From: Alphaproteobacteria bacterium
GTDB taxonomy: Bacteria; Pseudomonadota; Alphaproteobacteria; Rickettsiales; UBA998
Reading direction: 5' to 3'
Assembly (NCBI GenBank): GCA_004292675.1
Contig: RDXO01000029.1
Location: forward strand, 1-46,032
Length of the DNA: 46,032 nt
In this document: positions 18,266 through 25,468 of the stretch, piece after piece
Layout of the letters: every line of letters begins with the position of its first letter
Numbering within the stretch: the stretch's first letter is position 1
Program-made: the position numbers and the translations under genes
The notes under the pieces: model-generated
Told to the model about the DNA's origin: nothing
The model's database searches: none
The model's input: the letters and a program-made list of their open reading frames with translations, nothing else

Positions 18266-18326
18266 AGGTTGCGTTGATTTTTCTACTGCTGTTCGCTAGC
18301 ACATCAGCGAAAACTCAACGCAACCT
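18266..18326. repeat. 61-bp palindrome between recA and the LOG gene
   Basis: Arms at 18266-18283 (beginning AGGTTGCGTTGA) and 18309-18326 (ending CAACGCAACCT) are inverted copies, 17 of 18 matching, with a 25-nt loop. It sits between divergent genes, so it is not a simple terminator for either. It may be a mobile palindromic repeat, or a protein-binding site controlling recA or the LOG gene. Confidence 0.6.
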
Positions 18327-18450
18327 AGCTGTGCAAAAAAAATTAGTGCATTTCTTACTATTTTTTTATGCATGATTCTTTCGTTGTTGACATGTGCCGT
18401 GTGAATAAATATATAGACGCTACACGATAATCTTCTATGAGATATATGCC

Positions 18451-20898
18451 ATGACCCAGAAATCTTCTTCCCCTAATACCCCGAAAGTGACCATCCTTGA
18501 TGCTGAAGGCAATCAACATGATACCGAGCGTTTCTTTGATGTGATGCGTGAATCGATTGTGGTGCTTGCCACCTCCGCACCTGCTAAAAGGATGAAATAT
18601 AAGACAATCTTTAATTGTTTTAATCCTGATGAACATGGTAATGCTGGAGTGAATGCGTATCTGACTGATGTTGGATCATTAAACATCCCCCCGATGCGTA
18701 CCCCTGAACGTTCGGGTAATTATCAAAGTCATACAGTAGAAAAAGCATCCACTGCCTTGGAAAATGTCATGAATCATAGTGCCTCGATTCGGGGTTCAAT
18801 TATCAACGAACTTGCCCCTGATAGCCGTATGATTACGATGGTAGAGGATTCAGGATGGGAATTATTATTTGATCATTATGAGAACCCTGAGGCGACAAAA
18901 AAACAATTCTTACGCAATGTGTATGATTCCTTAGAAGAACGTTTCCGTGAAGAAGATCATGCGTGGCTTTTTAATCATATCAAACCGAATGACCCGACAT
19001 CGACTTTTCCGGGACCTAATTTGAAGCCGATTCAAGAAGCATTGACAGGTAAGTTTAATGATCTGATGGATGTGGTGTATGAAGCGGCGCAACAAACGGA
19101 AGGCATGGGAGTAAACAATTTGCGCTATATGAGTACGGTCAATTTTGGATTCGCTGTGCAGCATGAAGATGGGGAGCAAGAGATTTTTGTGAAGCGTTTT
19201 AGCGGTAGCGGAACGGTTGCCACGCCAGAACTATTCGCAGATATTAAGCAAAACCTAGCCGAAGGTTTGGCAATATCATCCGATATTATTCATGTACCTG
19301 ATGGGCAGATAGGCGATCCTAAAACCTTGGAAGAAATGAAAGATATGTACCTGATTGCGAGTGCAGATGACGCACCATTTGATTATGTGCATCGTAATTT
19401 TGCGCATTGGTTGCAAGAGGAGCAGCATGTTGGGCGCAAGCAGGATGCGCCGTGGCAGCATCAAGTGCATGTGGCGTATGTATCTGCAGATGATTTTGAG
19501 CAGGGGATATTTCGCACCGATGCTTTGCGTCATAGTGAGCATGTGAAAGGGCTTATCGATGAGCAGATTGAGATTATTGGCATTCCGACACGTCAGAGTT
19601 TGCGTGATAATCCCTATCAGCCCATGCTTAATGGTGCTGATATTGTGATTTTGCGGGGTAGTCCAGTGAATATAAGCCCCGAAGGTCTTGTCTATGATCC
19701 TAATTTGATGATGGTGGATCAGATGGTGGTGAATGTGGAGACTGATCCGCTTTCCATGACGACACCGATTATTTTAGATAATCGTGATGGCGCATTTGAT
19801 CGCACCTTGCGTGTTTATCGTGATGCTTTTCAATCAGGACGGCTTATGGGGGAACTTCCCTTCATCATTGCCCATGATGATGCATCATTTGCGCGGATTG
19901 TGGAAGAGCAACGCCGCTTGGTGGGAGCATCGCATATCGTGCATACGCCTCCTCCTGCGTACCCCACGGATCATAAGCCTGCTGAGTTTGACGTAGAAGC
20001 CTTATATGAGCCGCAAACAGTGTTTATTGCGGGAGGACACGCCAATAACAGTAAACAAGACCGCGCCGAAGCTGCGGCACTTGGCTATCATCTTGCGCAA
20101 CAAGGATTGCGTATCGTGACAGGCGGTGGGCAACTTGAGGGTTCAATGGGCGGTATCCATACAGGATTTGTTCAATATCATCTTGATTGTGCGATGCGTG
20201 AAGGTATGCCAGATGATCTTATGGAGCAGGTGCGCACCTATCGTTATTATTGCACACAACGACAGCAGCGATGCCTTGATGTGGAATCCATCATCGAAGA
20301 ACGCCCTGAGCTGATTAATGAGCTTGCGGATCGTGGATATATTCCGCGTGATATGTTCTATGCGTTTAGTACCGATCCTCTTGTGAAGATGGAAAGTCCG
20401 AACGGTATCGAGACAACGGGAGCGCGTTATGTCGATACGATTAATCGTATTCCGCGTCTTGATGCATTGATGATGCCGCGTACCATGATTTTTATGCCGG
20501 GTGGCGTGGGAACAGATGAAGAATTGCTTCATGCCCTAAGAGCTAAACTCGCATGGCAAACGATGATCCCAGCGAATGATGAAGCGGCACGCGATGCGGC
20601 GGATACGACACTCATCATCTATAACCGCACGATCCGTGATGCAGGGGAAGAAAAAGGGCAGATAGATGGATTATTGGAAGCACTCAATATTTATCACCGT
20701 GATGCTTCAGGGGAGCTGTGCCTCAATGAAGCTGTATGTGATGCTGCCAAGATTAACGTGGTGCGCACAGGGGAGGTGCGTGAACATACTATCAATGCAT
20801 TGATGGAGTGTACGCTTAATGCCGTGGAAGAAAAGAAAGGATGGGCGCAGCGCGTGCGCGAAGAACAAGCCATGCCACAACGTAGAGCAATGGGATGA
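18451..20898 (+). CDS. Large LOG-family (TIGR00730-like) Rossmann protein with unknown N-terminal half
   Basis: The C-terminal 300 residues look like the LOG (lonely guy) nucleotide phosphoribohydrolase fold. It starts at TVFIAGGHANN (about 520), followed by TGGGQLEGSMGG (557-568). The hallmark PGGVGTDEELL begins at residue 683, with an arginine-containing segment (INRIPRLDAL) just before it. LOG enzymes cleave nucleotide 5'-monophosphates such as cytokinin precursors or AMP. Typical members have about 180-250 residues. This protein has 815, and I do not recognise the first roughly 500 residues; they include VTILDAEGNQHDTERFF and a GADIVILRGSPVNI stretch that could be another alpha/beta domain. 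A long insertion separates the two LOG motifs. The stop overlaps rimM (ATGA). Function beyond the LOG motif is not assignable. Confidence 0.75.
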   Translation: MTQKSSSPNTPKVTILDAEGNQHDTERFFDVMRESIVVLATSAPAKRMKYKTIFNCFNPDEHGNAGVNAYLTDVGSLNIPPMRTPERSGNYQSHTVEKASTALENVMNHSASIRGSIINELAPDSRMITMVEDSGWELLFDHYENPEATKKQFLRNVYDSLEERFREEDHAWLFNHIKPNDPTSTFPGPNLKPIQEALTGKFNDLMDVVYEAAQQTEGMGVNNLRYMSTVNFGFAVQHEDGEQEIFVKRFSGSGTVATPELFADIKQNLAEGLAISSDIIHVPDGQIGDPKTLEEMKDMYLIASADDAPFDYVHRNFAHWLQEEQHVGRKQDAPWQHQVHVAYVSADDFEQGIFRTDALRHSEHVKGLIDEQIEIIGIPTRQSLRDNPYQPMLNGADIVILRGSPVNISPEGLVYDPNLMMVDQMVVNVETDPLSMTTPIILDNRDGAFDRTLRVYRDAFQSGRLMGELPFIIAHDDASFARIVEEQRRLVGASHIVHTPPPAYPTDHKPAEFDVEALYEPQTVFIAGGHANNSKQDRAEAAALGYHLAQQGLRIVTGGGQLEGSMGGIHTGFVQYHLDCAMREGMPDDLMEQVRTYRYYCTQRQQRCLDVESIIEERPELINELADRGYIPRDMFYAFSTDPLVKMESPNGIETTGARYVDTINRIPRLDALMMPRTMIFMPGGVGTDEELLHALRAKLAWQTMIPANDEAARDAADTTLIIYNRTIRDAGEEKGQIDGLLEALNIYHRDASGELCLNEAVCDAAKINVVRTGEVREHTINALMECTLNAVEEKKGWAQRVREEQAMPQRRAMG

Positions 20899-21398
20899 GT
20901 CGTATCAAAATTGCCCAATTTGGTGCAGCGCATGGACTACGTGGACAGATTAAAATACGCTGTTTTTTGGATGATCCAAGCCTTATAGAGCGTATGCCGC
21001 TGATGGATAGCGCAGGTGTGCCTTTTCGTGTGCGATTGGTCAATCGTGATGCGGCGGTTCTGCTTGCAATCGTGGAGGGGGTGCAGGATCGCACCCAAGC
21101 AGAAGCCTTGCGCAATAAAGAGCTTTTTGCGACGCAACAGGCGGTGGCGGATTTACTTCCGCATAATCCCGATGAGGGGGAGTTTTTGCTCCAGCTCATT
21201 GGGTTGCAGGCGCGCTTGGAGGATGGTGTTATTTTTGGAACGGTAGAGGCAGTCTATAATTTTGGTGCAAGTGATATTTTAGAAATAAAAGAAACATCCA
21301 CAAATCAACTGCATATGATTGCCTATACGCATGATAACATCCCTTCGATCCATATCCAAGAAGGCTATCTCGTGCTGTGCGTGCCTGAGCTTCTGTAG
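20895..21398 (+). CDS. rimM: Ribosome maturation factor RimM
   Basis: RimM binds ribosomal protein S19 and helps mature the 30S subunit head. The 167-residue product has the N-terminal barrel motif IAQFGAAHGLRGQIKIRCFLDDP, the EGVQDRTQAEALRNKELFA segment and the PRC-barrel region beginning EGEFLLQLIGLQARLEDG. The usual FVP(E)VD-like terminus is degenerate here (NIPSIHIQEG). The start overlaps the LOG gene stop by ATGA, indicating translational coupling. rimM is normally in an rpsP-rimM-trmD-rplS operon, so its location here behind an unrelated gene is unusual. A TATAG-type palindrome follows within 10 nt of the stop. Confidence 0.88.
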   Translation: MSRIKIAQFGAAHGLRGQIKIRCFLDDPSLIERMPLMDSAGVPFRVRLVNRDAAVLLAIVEGVQDRTQAEALRNKELFATQQAVADLLPHNPDEGEFLLQLIGLQARLEDGVIFGTVEAVYNFGASDILEIKETSTNQLHMIAYTHDNIPSIHIQEGYLVLCVPELL

Positions 21399-21403
21399 CA
21401 TGT

Positions 21404-21427
21404 GATAGCGTTGTCAAACGACTATAG
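21404..21427. repeat. TATAG-type palindrome after rimM
   Basis: GATAGCGTT, GTCA, then AACGACTATAG form an imperfect hairpin just after the rimM stop. The 15-base stretch GTCAAACGACTATAG (21413-21427) recurs exactly at 38873-38887. Confidence 0.55.
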
Positions 21428-21442
21428 TCTGATTTGATCACG

Positions 21443-21467
21443 CTTTATTAAACTTAGTTTGATAAAG
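21443..21467. promoter_or_regulatory. Palindrome upstream of the cyclic-nucleotide-binding gene
   Basis: CTTTATTAAAC (21443-21453) and GTTTGATAAAG (21457-21467) are 11-bp arms with one mismatch around a 3-nt centre, ending 34 nt before the start codon at 21502. Position and symmetry suit a transcription-factor operator. There is no following T-run, so it is unlikely to be a terminator. Confidence 0.45.
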
Positions 21468-21501
21468 TGTTATGATGATTTGAGGTACGGGAATTAGTTT
21501 T

Positions 21502-22251
21502 ATGCAAAGATGTGAGGCTTCAGCGGGTGATGTGATTTTTCGTGAGGGGGAAAAAGCAGATTTTGCGTGCATTATTCATTCGGGAAGGATTCAGATTCTC
21601 AAATCCACGGCGCAAGGGGAAGTAGAGCTTGCAGTGTTGGGTGCGGGTGATGTACTTGGTGAGATGGCGTTATTTGAACGGCGAGAAACACGATCAGCAA
21701 CGGCACGCGCTCTTGATGATGTGGTGGTGGATGTCTTGTCGGGTGACGAAATGAGGGAATTGCTCGACCAAGTTCCCCCCTTGGTAAAGCCGATCATTAA
21801 CGCATTGATTAGTCGCTTAAATTCCATGAATCGCCGTTTAGCTGAAAAAGAACGAGTGACGGTGATCTTGGGTAAAATGATTAATAATCTTCAGATTCAT
21901 GGGCATAATAAGCTGCACGGTGTGTTTGAACCGTGTGATGTGTATGTCAGTAGCTTGCCTTTTTCGATTGGTGGCTATGAAGCCCATTTAGGGCGTTCTC
22001 CCAAAGATGTGCGCTTGGCAATCCCATGTGATGCAACGCCGTTAAATATCAGCTATGAACATTGCGGTATTGAAGAACATGAAGATGGAATTTATGTTGT
22101 CGATTATGGCAGTCGTTTCAAAACCATTGTGAATGATCATCCAATCGGACGTGGTGAGGCATGTACCAAAGCCTTATTACTAATTGGTGAGAATCACGTC
22201 ATTTTAGGTGATCCTGAACAAGGGCATCATCTTGTGATTCATTGCTCATGA
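21502..22251 (+). CDS. Cyclic-nucleotide-binding domain protein with C-terminal FHA-like domain
   Basis: The first roughly 100 residues form a CNB (cNMP-binding) domain: GDVIFREGEKADFACIIHSGRI, then a phosphate-binding cassette, GEMALFERRETRSATARAL, with the Glu and Arg expected to contact a cyclic nucleotide. A helical linker (about 95-130) leads to a region resembling an FHA domain: HLGRSPKDVRLAIP, ISYEHCGIEEHEDGIYVVDYGS and a final ENHVILGD. The usual asparagine of the FHA NGT motif is replaced (RFKTIVND), so phosphothreonine binding is uncertain. No DNA-binding helix-turn-helix is evident, so this is not a CRP-type regulator. It may act as a second-messenger-controlled adaptor. It converges with the GTA genes, overlapping the DUF2163 gene by 6 nt. 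Confidence 0.72.
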   Translation: MQRCEASAGDVIFREGEKADFACIIHSGRIQILKSTAQGEVELAVLGAGDVLGEMALFERRETRSATARALDDVVVDVLSGDEMRELLDQVPPLVKPIINALISRLNSMNRRLAEKERVTVILGKMINNLQIHGHNKLHGVFEPCDVYVSSLPFSIGGYEAHLGRSPKDVRLAIPCDATPLNISYEHCGIEEHEDGIYVVDYGSRFKTIVNDHPIGRGEACTKALLLIGENHVILGDPEQGHHLVIHCS

Positions 22252-23097
22252 TCGTTGCCGCGTCGCTGCGGTTTCTAAGAGGCGATCTGTTCCCGGAATA
22301 TGCGGTTCACCACGAAAATTGAGTGCATTGTTAAACCGTATGCTGCACGTTGTGAAGCTACGATCACATCCTTGTGTCATGCTGTAGGCATCACCAATCA
22401 TAGGGGTGAAGGGTAGGGGGAGTGCTAATTGAATCTCAGGACTCTGAAAAGAGAGTATTTCCGTGCTGATGCCTTTATTCGCACCGCTGGTGAAGGTGAT
22501 TACACCATGGGTGAATAATTGCGCGGTTTCGGTGCGGCTGCTATCTGAAAATATTTGTTGCGATAAGATGCTGGTGATGAATCCGTTGACAGTACGGCTG
22601 GTCATAGATACCCTGCATTGGGCATCACCTAAGGTAGCACGGCAGACGGGGCTGTAATGTCCTCCGATATGCTGTGCAAGTTTTTGTGTTAGCCCGCGCA
22701 TTTCTGCCACAAACATTGAACCATCAAAGCGCACTTCACCAATCCAGCCATGACGAAGCGCGATCGTGCCTGCGCTTAAGTCCTCATAATTGACAGCAAA
22801 TATAGATATTTCTGCACCATCATACAGCCCTGCCATAATATCAGTTTGATTGATACCAGCAGACGAAAGGATGCCTTCAACTTCAAGATGATCAACACTT
22901 AATTCAGAGGAATTATGGATGGTGCTTGGGAAAAAGCCCGTGGATGCTTCATAAGTGACATTGCTGATGGTCAATGGTTGGTGATAATCGGTATAACCGC
23001 GCACCACGCCATCACGGCGCGTGATACGCCAGCATGTTGCAAGCGTGAGGGTTTCTGAAGCGCAATGCGCGAGTAAAGAGGGGGAGATATGTTTCAT
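22246..23097 (-). CDS. GTA tail protein of the DUF2163 / BR0599 type (ORFg13-like)
   Basis: This 283-residue product belongs to the family that forms part of the tail-tip or hub of the Rhodobacter-type gene transfer agent. Recognisable features are the N-terminal LATCWRITRRDGVVRGYTDYH, GWIGEVRFDGSMFVAEMRGL, the cysteine pair in SPVCRATLGDAQCRV and the C-terminal GCDRSFTTCSIRFNN, then NFRGEPHIPGTDRLL. Length is normal and no frameshift is seen. In complete GTA clusters it directly follows the DUF2460 gene, the same order as here. The remaining structural genes are absent from the window, so the gene is probably a relic or part of a dispersed cluster. Its end overlaps the convergent gene by 6 nt. 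Confidence 0.85.
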   Translation of the reverse strand: MKHISPSLLAHCASETLTLATCWRITRRDGVVRGYTDYHQPLTISNVTYEASTGFFPSTIHNSSELSVDHLEVEGILSSAGINQTDIMAGLYDGAEISIFAVNYEDLSAGTIALRHGWIGEVRFDGSMFVAEMRGLTQKLAQHIGGHYSPVCRATLGDAQCRVSMTSRTVNGFITSILSQQIFSDSSRTETAQLFTHGVITFTSGANKGISTEILSFQSPEIQLALPLPFTPMIGDAYSMTQGCDRSFTTCSIRFNNALNFRGEPHIPGTDRLLETAATRQRS

Positions 23098-23115
23098 GAT
23101 GCAACTTCCTATGTT

Positions 23116-23364
23116 TATAGTGCGACCTAGATAACCTCAGTTTTGGATAAGAAGAATTATAAATAGTTTTTTTATATAAATAAAGCTAGCAAATCGTCAT
23201 GCCTGCGAAGGCAGGCATCCAGAGTAACGCTTTTGACTGGAATCCTGCCTACGCAGGAGTGACGAACAAAAAGAATAAGAAAATAAAAACAAAAGGATAC
23301 ATCGCTTCTTATCCAAAACTCAGGTTAGATAGATTCTTTAACGAACCTATCGCTACGTGCTATA
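23116..23364. mobile_element. Nested palindromic (MITE-like) element between the two GTA genes
   Basis: A large inverted repeat frames this interval. The inner arms 23131-23154 and 23305-23328 match at 22 of 24 positions (core AGTTTTGGATAAGAAG), and TATAG-type ends lie near 23116 and 23364. A second palindrome is nested at 23195-23264. There is no coding gene. The right end provides the TAG stop of the DUF2460 gene (23360-23362). Size, terminal inverted repeats and lack of genes suggest a non-autonomous mobile element or composite of repeats. No target-site duplication was established. Confidence 0.6.
23195..23264. repeat. Inner CGTCAT...GTGACG palindrome
   Basis: The arms CGTCATGCCTGCG... 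(23195-23222) and ...GCAGGAGTGACG (23237-23264) match inversely at about 23 of 28 positions, and each arm contains its own small CCTGC/GCAGG hairpin. This is the widespread proteobacterial palindrome type with CGTCAT ends and an ATCCAG segment. Confidence 0.7.
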
Positions 23365-23965
23365 GTCGTAATTCTACTAAGGGGATTTCTGACCAAGAAT
23401 AGACACCATAATCATCGAGTGACGCAATAAGCTGATCTGTTTCAAAGCGTACTGGTACATCAAATTCATAATCTGCACTGATTATCACCCCGTTCGTTGG
23501 TGCGTTGCTATAGGTGATGATGCCAGTGGTATTGTTGACGCTGTAGCCTGAATTTTGCAATGTGCCATTATGATAAATTTTTACCGTACCTGTGACAGGT
23601 TTATGAATGCGCCGCACGGCGGTATCTGTGCCACTAATATAATGTTTCACAAGAGGAAAAATGGTTGTCGTGCCGTTGGCGGTTGCGAGTGTGACATTCG
23701 TACCCTGATAATCGCTCCAATCTTTGAAGCGGAATCCTTGGGCGCGTCCACGTCGAGCGCGAAAAAATGCAATGAGTTGATCCAGTTGCTGTTGCGTTTT
23801 AACACCATGGGCGACATTATACACAGCCCGTGCCTCACTCCAGTGGCTGGTACGTTGTTCATAGCCTGCTACTGTAGACGTGATGAGGGTGGAAAAAACT
23901 GGCCCTCCCGAAGAACCGTAGGATATATCAATGGGAAAACGCTGTTCGCTGAATGGATAGGACAT
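23360..23965 (-). CDS. GTA tail protein of the DUF2460 type (ORFg12-like)
   Basis: This 201-residue product matches the family found in Rhodobacter-type gene transfer agents. It starts with FSEQRFPIDISYGSSGGPVFSTLI, continues with YEQRTSHWSEARAVYNVAHGVKTQQQLDQLIAFFRARRGRAQGFRFKDWSDY, and ends with the characteristic IPLVELRL. The protein appears intact and of normal length. It is a distal tail component in characterised GTAs. The next gene on the strand is the DUF2163 type, preserving the GTA order, but a 250-bp palindromic element has come between them. Upstream, where tail tape-measure and head genes would be expected, there is instead a divergent lipoprotein gene. Confidence 0.85.
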   Translation of the reverse strand: MSYPFSEQRFPIDISYGSSGGPVFSTLITSTVAGYEQRTSHWSEARAVYNVAHGVKTQQQLDQLIAFFRARRGRAQGFRFKDWSDYQGTNVTLATANGTTTIFPLVKHYISGTDTAVRRIHKPVTGTVKIYHNGTLQNSGYSVNNTTGIITYSNAPTNGVIISADYEFDVPVRFETDQLIASLDDYGVYSWSEIPLVELRL

Positions 23966-23986
23966 AGAAACCTCGTATAAACTTTT

Positions 23987-24048
23987 TATAGCACCATTCC
24001 ATTAGGCATGTGTGCTATAAATTATATAGTTATAGTGCAACGCGCTAT
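23987..24048. repeat. Pair of TATAGC-type palindromes upstream of the DUF2460 gene
   Basis: TATAGCAC (23987-23994) pairs with GTGCTATA (24012-24019). TATAGTGC (24031-24038) pairs imperfectly with GCGCTATA nearby. They lie between divergent genes and could affect both. Confidence 0.5.
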
Positions 24049-24136
24049 ATGACAATCGTATGAAATTTTATCATTCGGAAGGGGAAAAGATATTTTTCTG
24101 GTTGAAAGATGCATTATTTTTCGGTACAAAAGATCC

Positions 24137-24502
24137 ATGATGAAAAATATTATGCTTTCTACTTGTGTTTGTTTGGCGTTGCTCACAGCGTGTGGTGGGA
24201 GAGATTCCTACACCTCATCTTCTCCTTGGAAGGAGACGGATAAGCATCTTTCGTGTGATCAGTTGCTTTTGGAAATGAATGATGCACGTCATTGGAGTGC
24301 CGAAGCTCAGAAAAATAAGTCCTTCGGTCTTGGTGATGCTTTATGGCCTGTAGGGTACATCCATACCTCAAACAGTGCGGATGAAGCGTTGGAGCAGACG
24401 GGATCGCGGTTGCAGCACCTTAATAACATTTATAAAATTAAAGGCTGCGCGAAACCTTATGGTGATACGCCTGTGCCTGCACCGATGGGTGTAGTTCAGT
24501 AG
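24137..24502 (+). CDS. Small predicted lipoprotein
   Basis: The product is 121 residues with a lipoprotein signal, MKNIMLSTCVCLALLTAC (lipobox LTAC), followed by a glycine/serine-rich linker. The soluble part is helical and contains two cysteines (SCDQLLLEMNDARHW and IKGCAKPYG). It resembles small outer-membrane lipoproteins of unknown role in which a Cys-x-Gln-Leu motif opens a helical domain. The second ATG (24140) could equally be the start. It ends 3 nt before panB, so the two may be co-transcribed, but I see no functional link. Confidence 0.7.
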   Translation: MMKNIMLSTCVCLALLTACGGRDSYTSSSPWKETDKHLSCDQLLLEMNDARHWSAEAQKNKSFGLGDALWPVGYIHTSNSADEALEQTGSRLQHLNNIYKIKGCAKPYGDTPVPAPMGVVQ

Positions 24503-24505
24503 CCA

Positions 24506-25324
24506 ATGAGTACATCGCATTCTCAGTCACGTGCTACGGTGAGATCCATCGCATCATTGCGTGGGAAACGTCCTATTGTTGCCCTCACCGCCTATACAAC
24601 ACCGATGGCAAAGATATTGGATGAACATGCCGATATATTGTTAGTGGGTGATTCACTTGGCATGGTACTCTATGGCATGGAATCCACCCTTAGCGTGACG
24701 TTGGATGATATGATCCGTCATACCCAAGCAGTGATGCGGGGAAGTCACAAAGCATTGATCATCACTGATATGCCTTTTGGTACATATCAGGCATCCCCAG
24801 AACAGGCCTATCACAATGCAGCACGGGTGATGAAAGAATCAGGAGCGCACGCCGTGAAGCTGGAAGGTGGTGTGGAGATGGCGGAAACCATTGCATTTTT
24901 GACGCAACGCGGTGTTCCCGTTATGGCGCATATTGGCTTGATGCCACAGCATGTTCATACGATGGGAGGCTATCGCTATCAGGGGCGCAATGCGACAGAA
25001 GCCCAACGCATTGCAGCAGATGCTCGCGCCGTGGAAGAAGCGGGGGCGTGGGCAATCCTTATTGAAGGTACGGAAGCTGCCTTAAGTGAAGCGATTACTC
25101 AGAATGCCGCCGTTCCGACGATTGGAATTGGTGCGGGGGTAGCGTGTGATGGTCAGATTTTGGTGACAGAAGATATGGTGGGATTGAACCCGAATCCACC
25201 ATCTTTTGTGCAGAAGTTCGCTGATCTGCATGGGCAGATGCATCACGCTGCAGCATCCTACGCTCGTGCGGTGCATGAACGTGCCTTTCCAACATCAACG
25301 CATGGTTATGTGTCTAAAAAATGA
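24506..25324 (+). CDS. panB: 3-methyl-2-oxobutanoate hydroxymethyltransferase PanB
   Basis: PanB catalyses the first committed step of pantothenate (and hence coenzyme A) synthesis, transferring a hydroxymethyl group from 5,10-methylenetetrahydrofolate to 2-oxoisovalerate. The 272-residue length fits. Motifs include LTAYTTPMAKILDEHADILLVGDSLGMVLYG with the metal-binding Asp, ITDMPFGTYQASPEQA, AVKLEGG, PVMAHIGLMPQHVHTMGGYRYQG and PTIGIGAGVACDGQILV. No panC or panD is nearby, so the pathway is dispersed. It follows the lipoprotein gene by 3 nt, with no strong ribosome site, suggesting coupled translation. Confidence 0.96.
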   Translation: MSTSHSQSRATVRSIASLRGKRPIVALTAYTTPMAKILDEHADILLVGDSLGMVLYGMESTLSVTLDDMIRHTQAVMRGSHKALIITDMPFGTYQASPEQAYHNAARVMKESGAHAVKLEGGVEMAETIAFLTQRGVPVMAHIGLMPQHVHTMGGYRYQGRNATEAQRIAADARAVEEAGAWAILIEGTEAALSEAITQNAAVPTIGIGAGVACDGQILVTEDMVGLNPNPPSFVQKFADLHGQMHHAAASYARAVHERAFPTSTHGYVSKK

Positions 25325-25468
25325 TATTATCTGCACGGCATAGCAACCTAAGGTGCTTCATGGTATTTCTTATTCCCTCACTGGTTGTGTTTTTAACCAT
25401 TCCTCAATGATTTCTTGTTATCCCTAATAGAGCTTGGAAACGCTACAGTAAGGGGAGGTGTGTCCGTA

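Noticed and set aside
22246..23965. Intact prophage
   Set aside because: Only two GTA-type tail genes are present, with no integrase, terminase, portal or lysis genes in the window.
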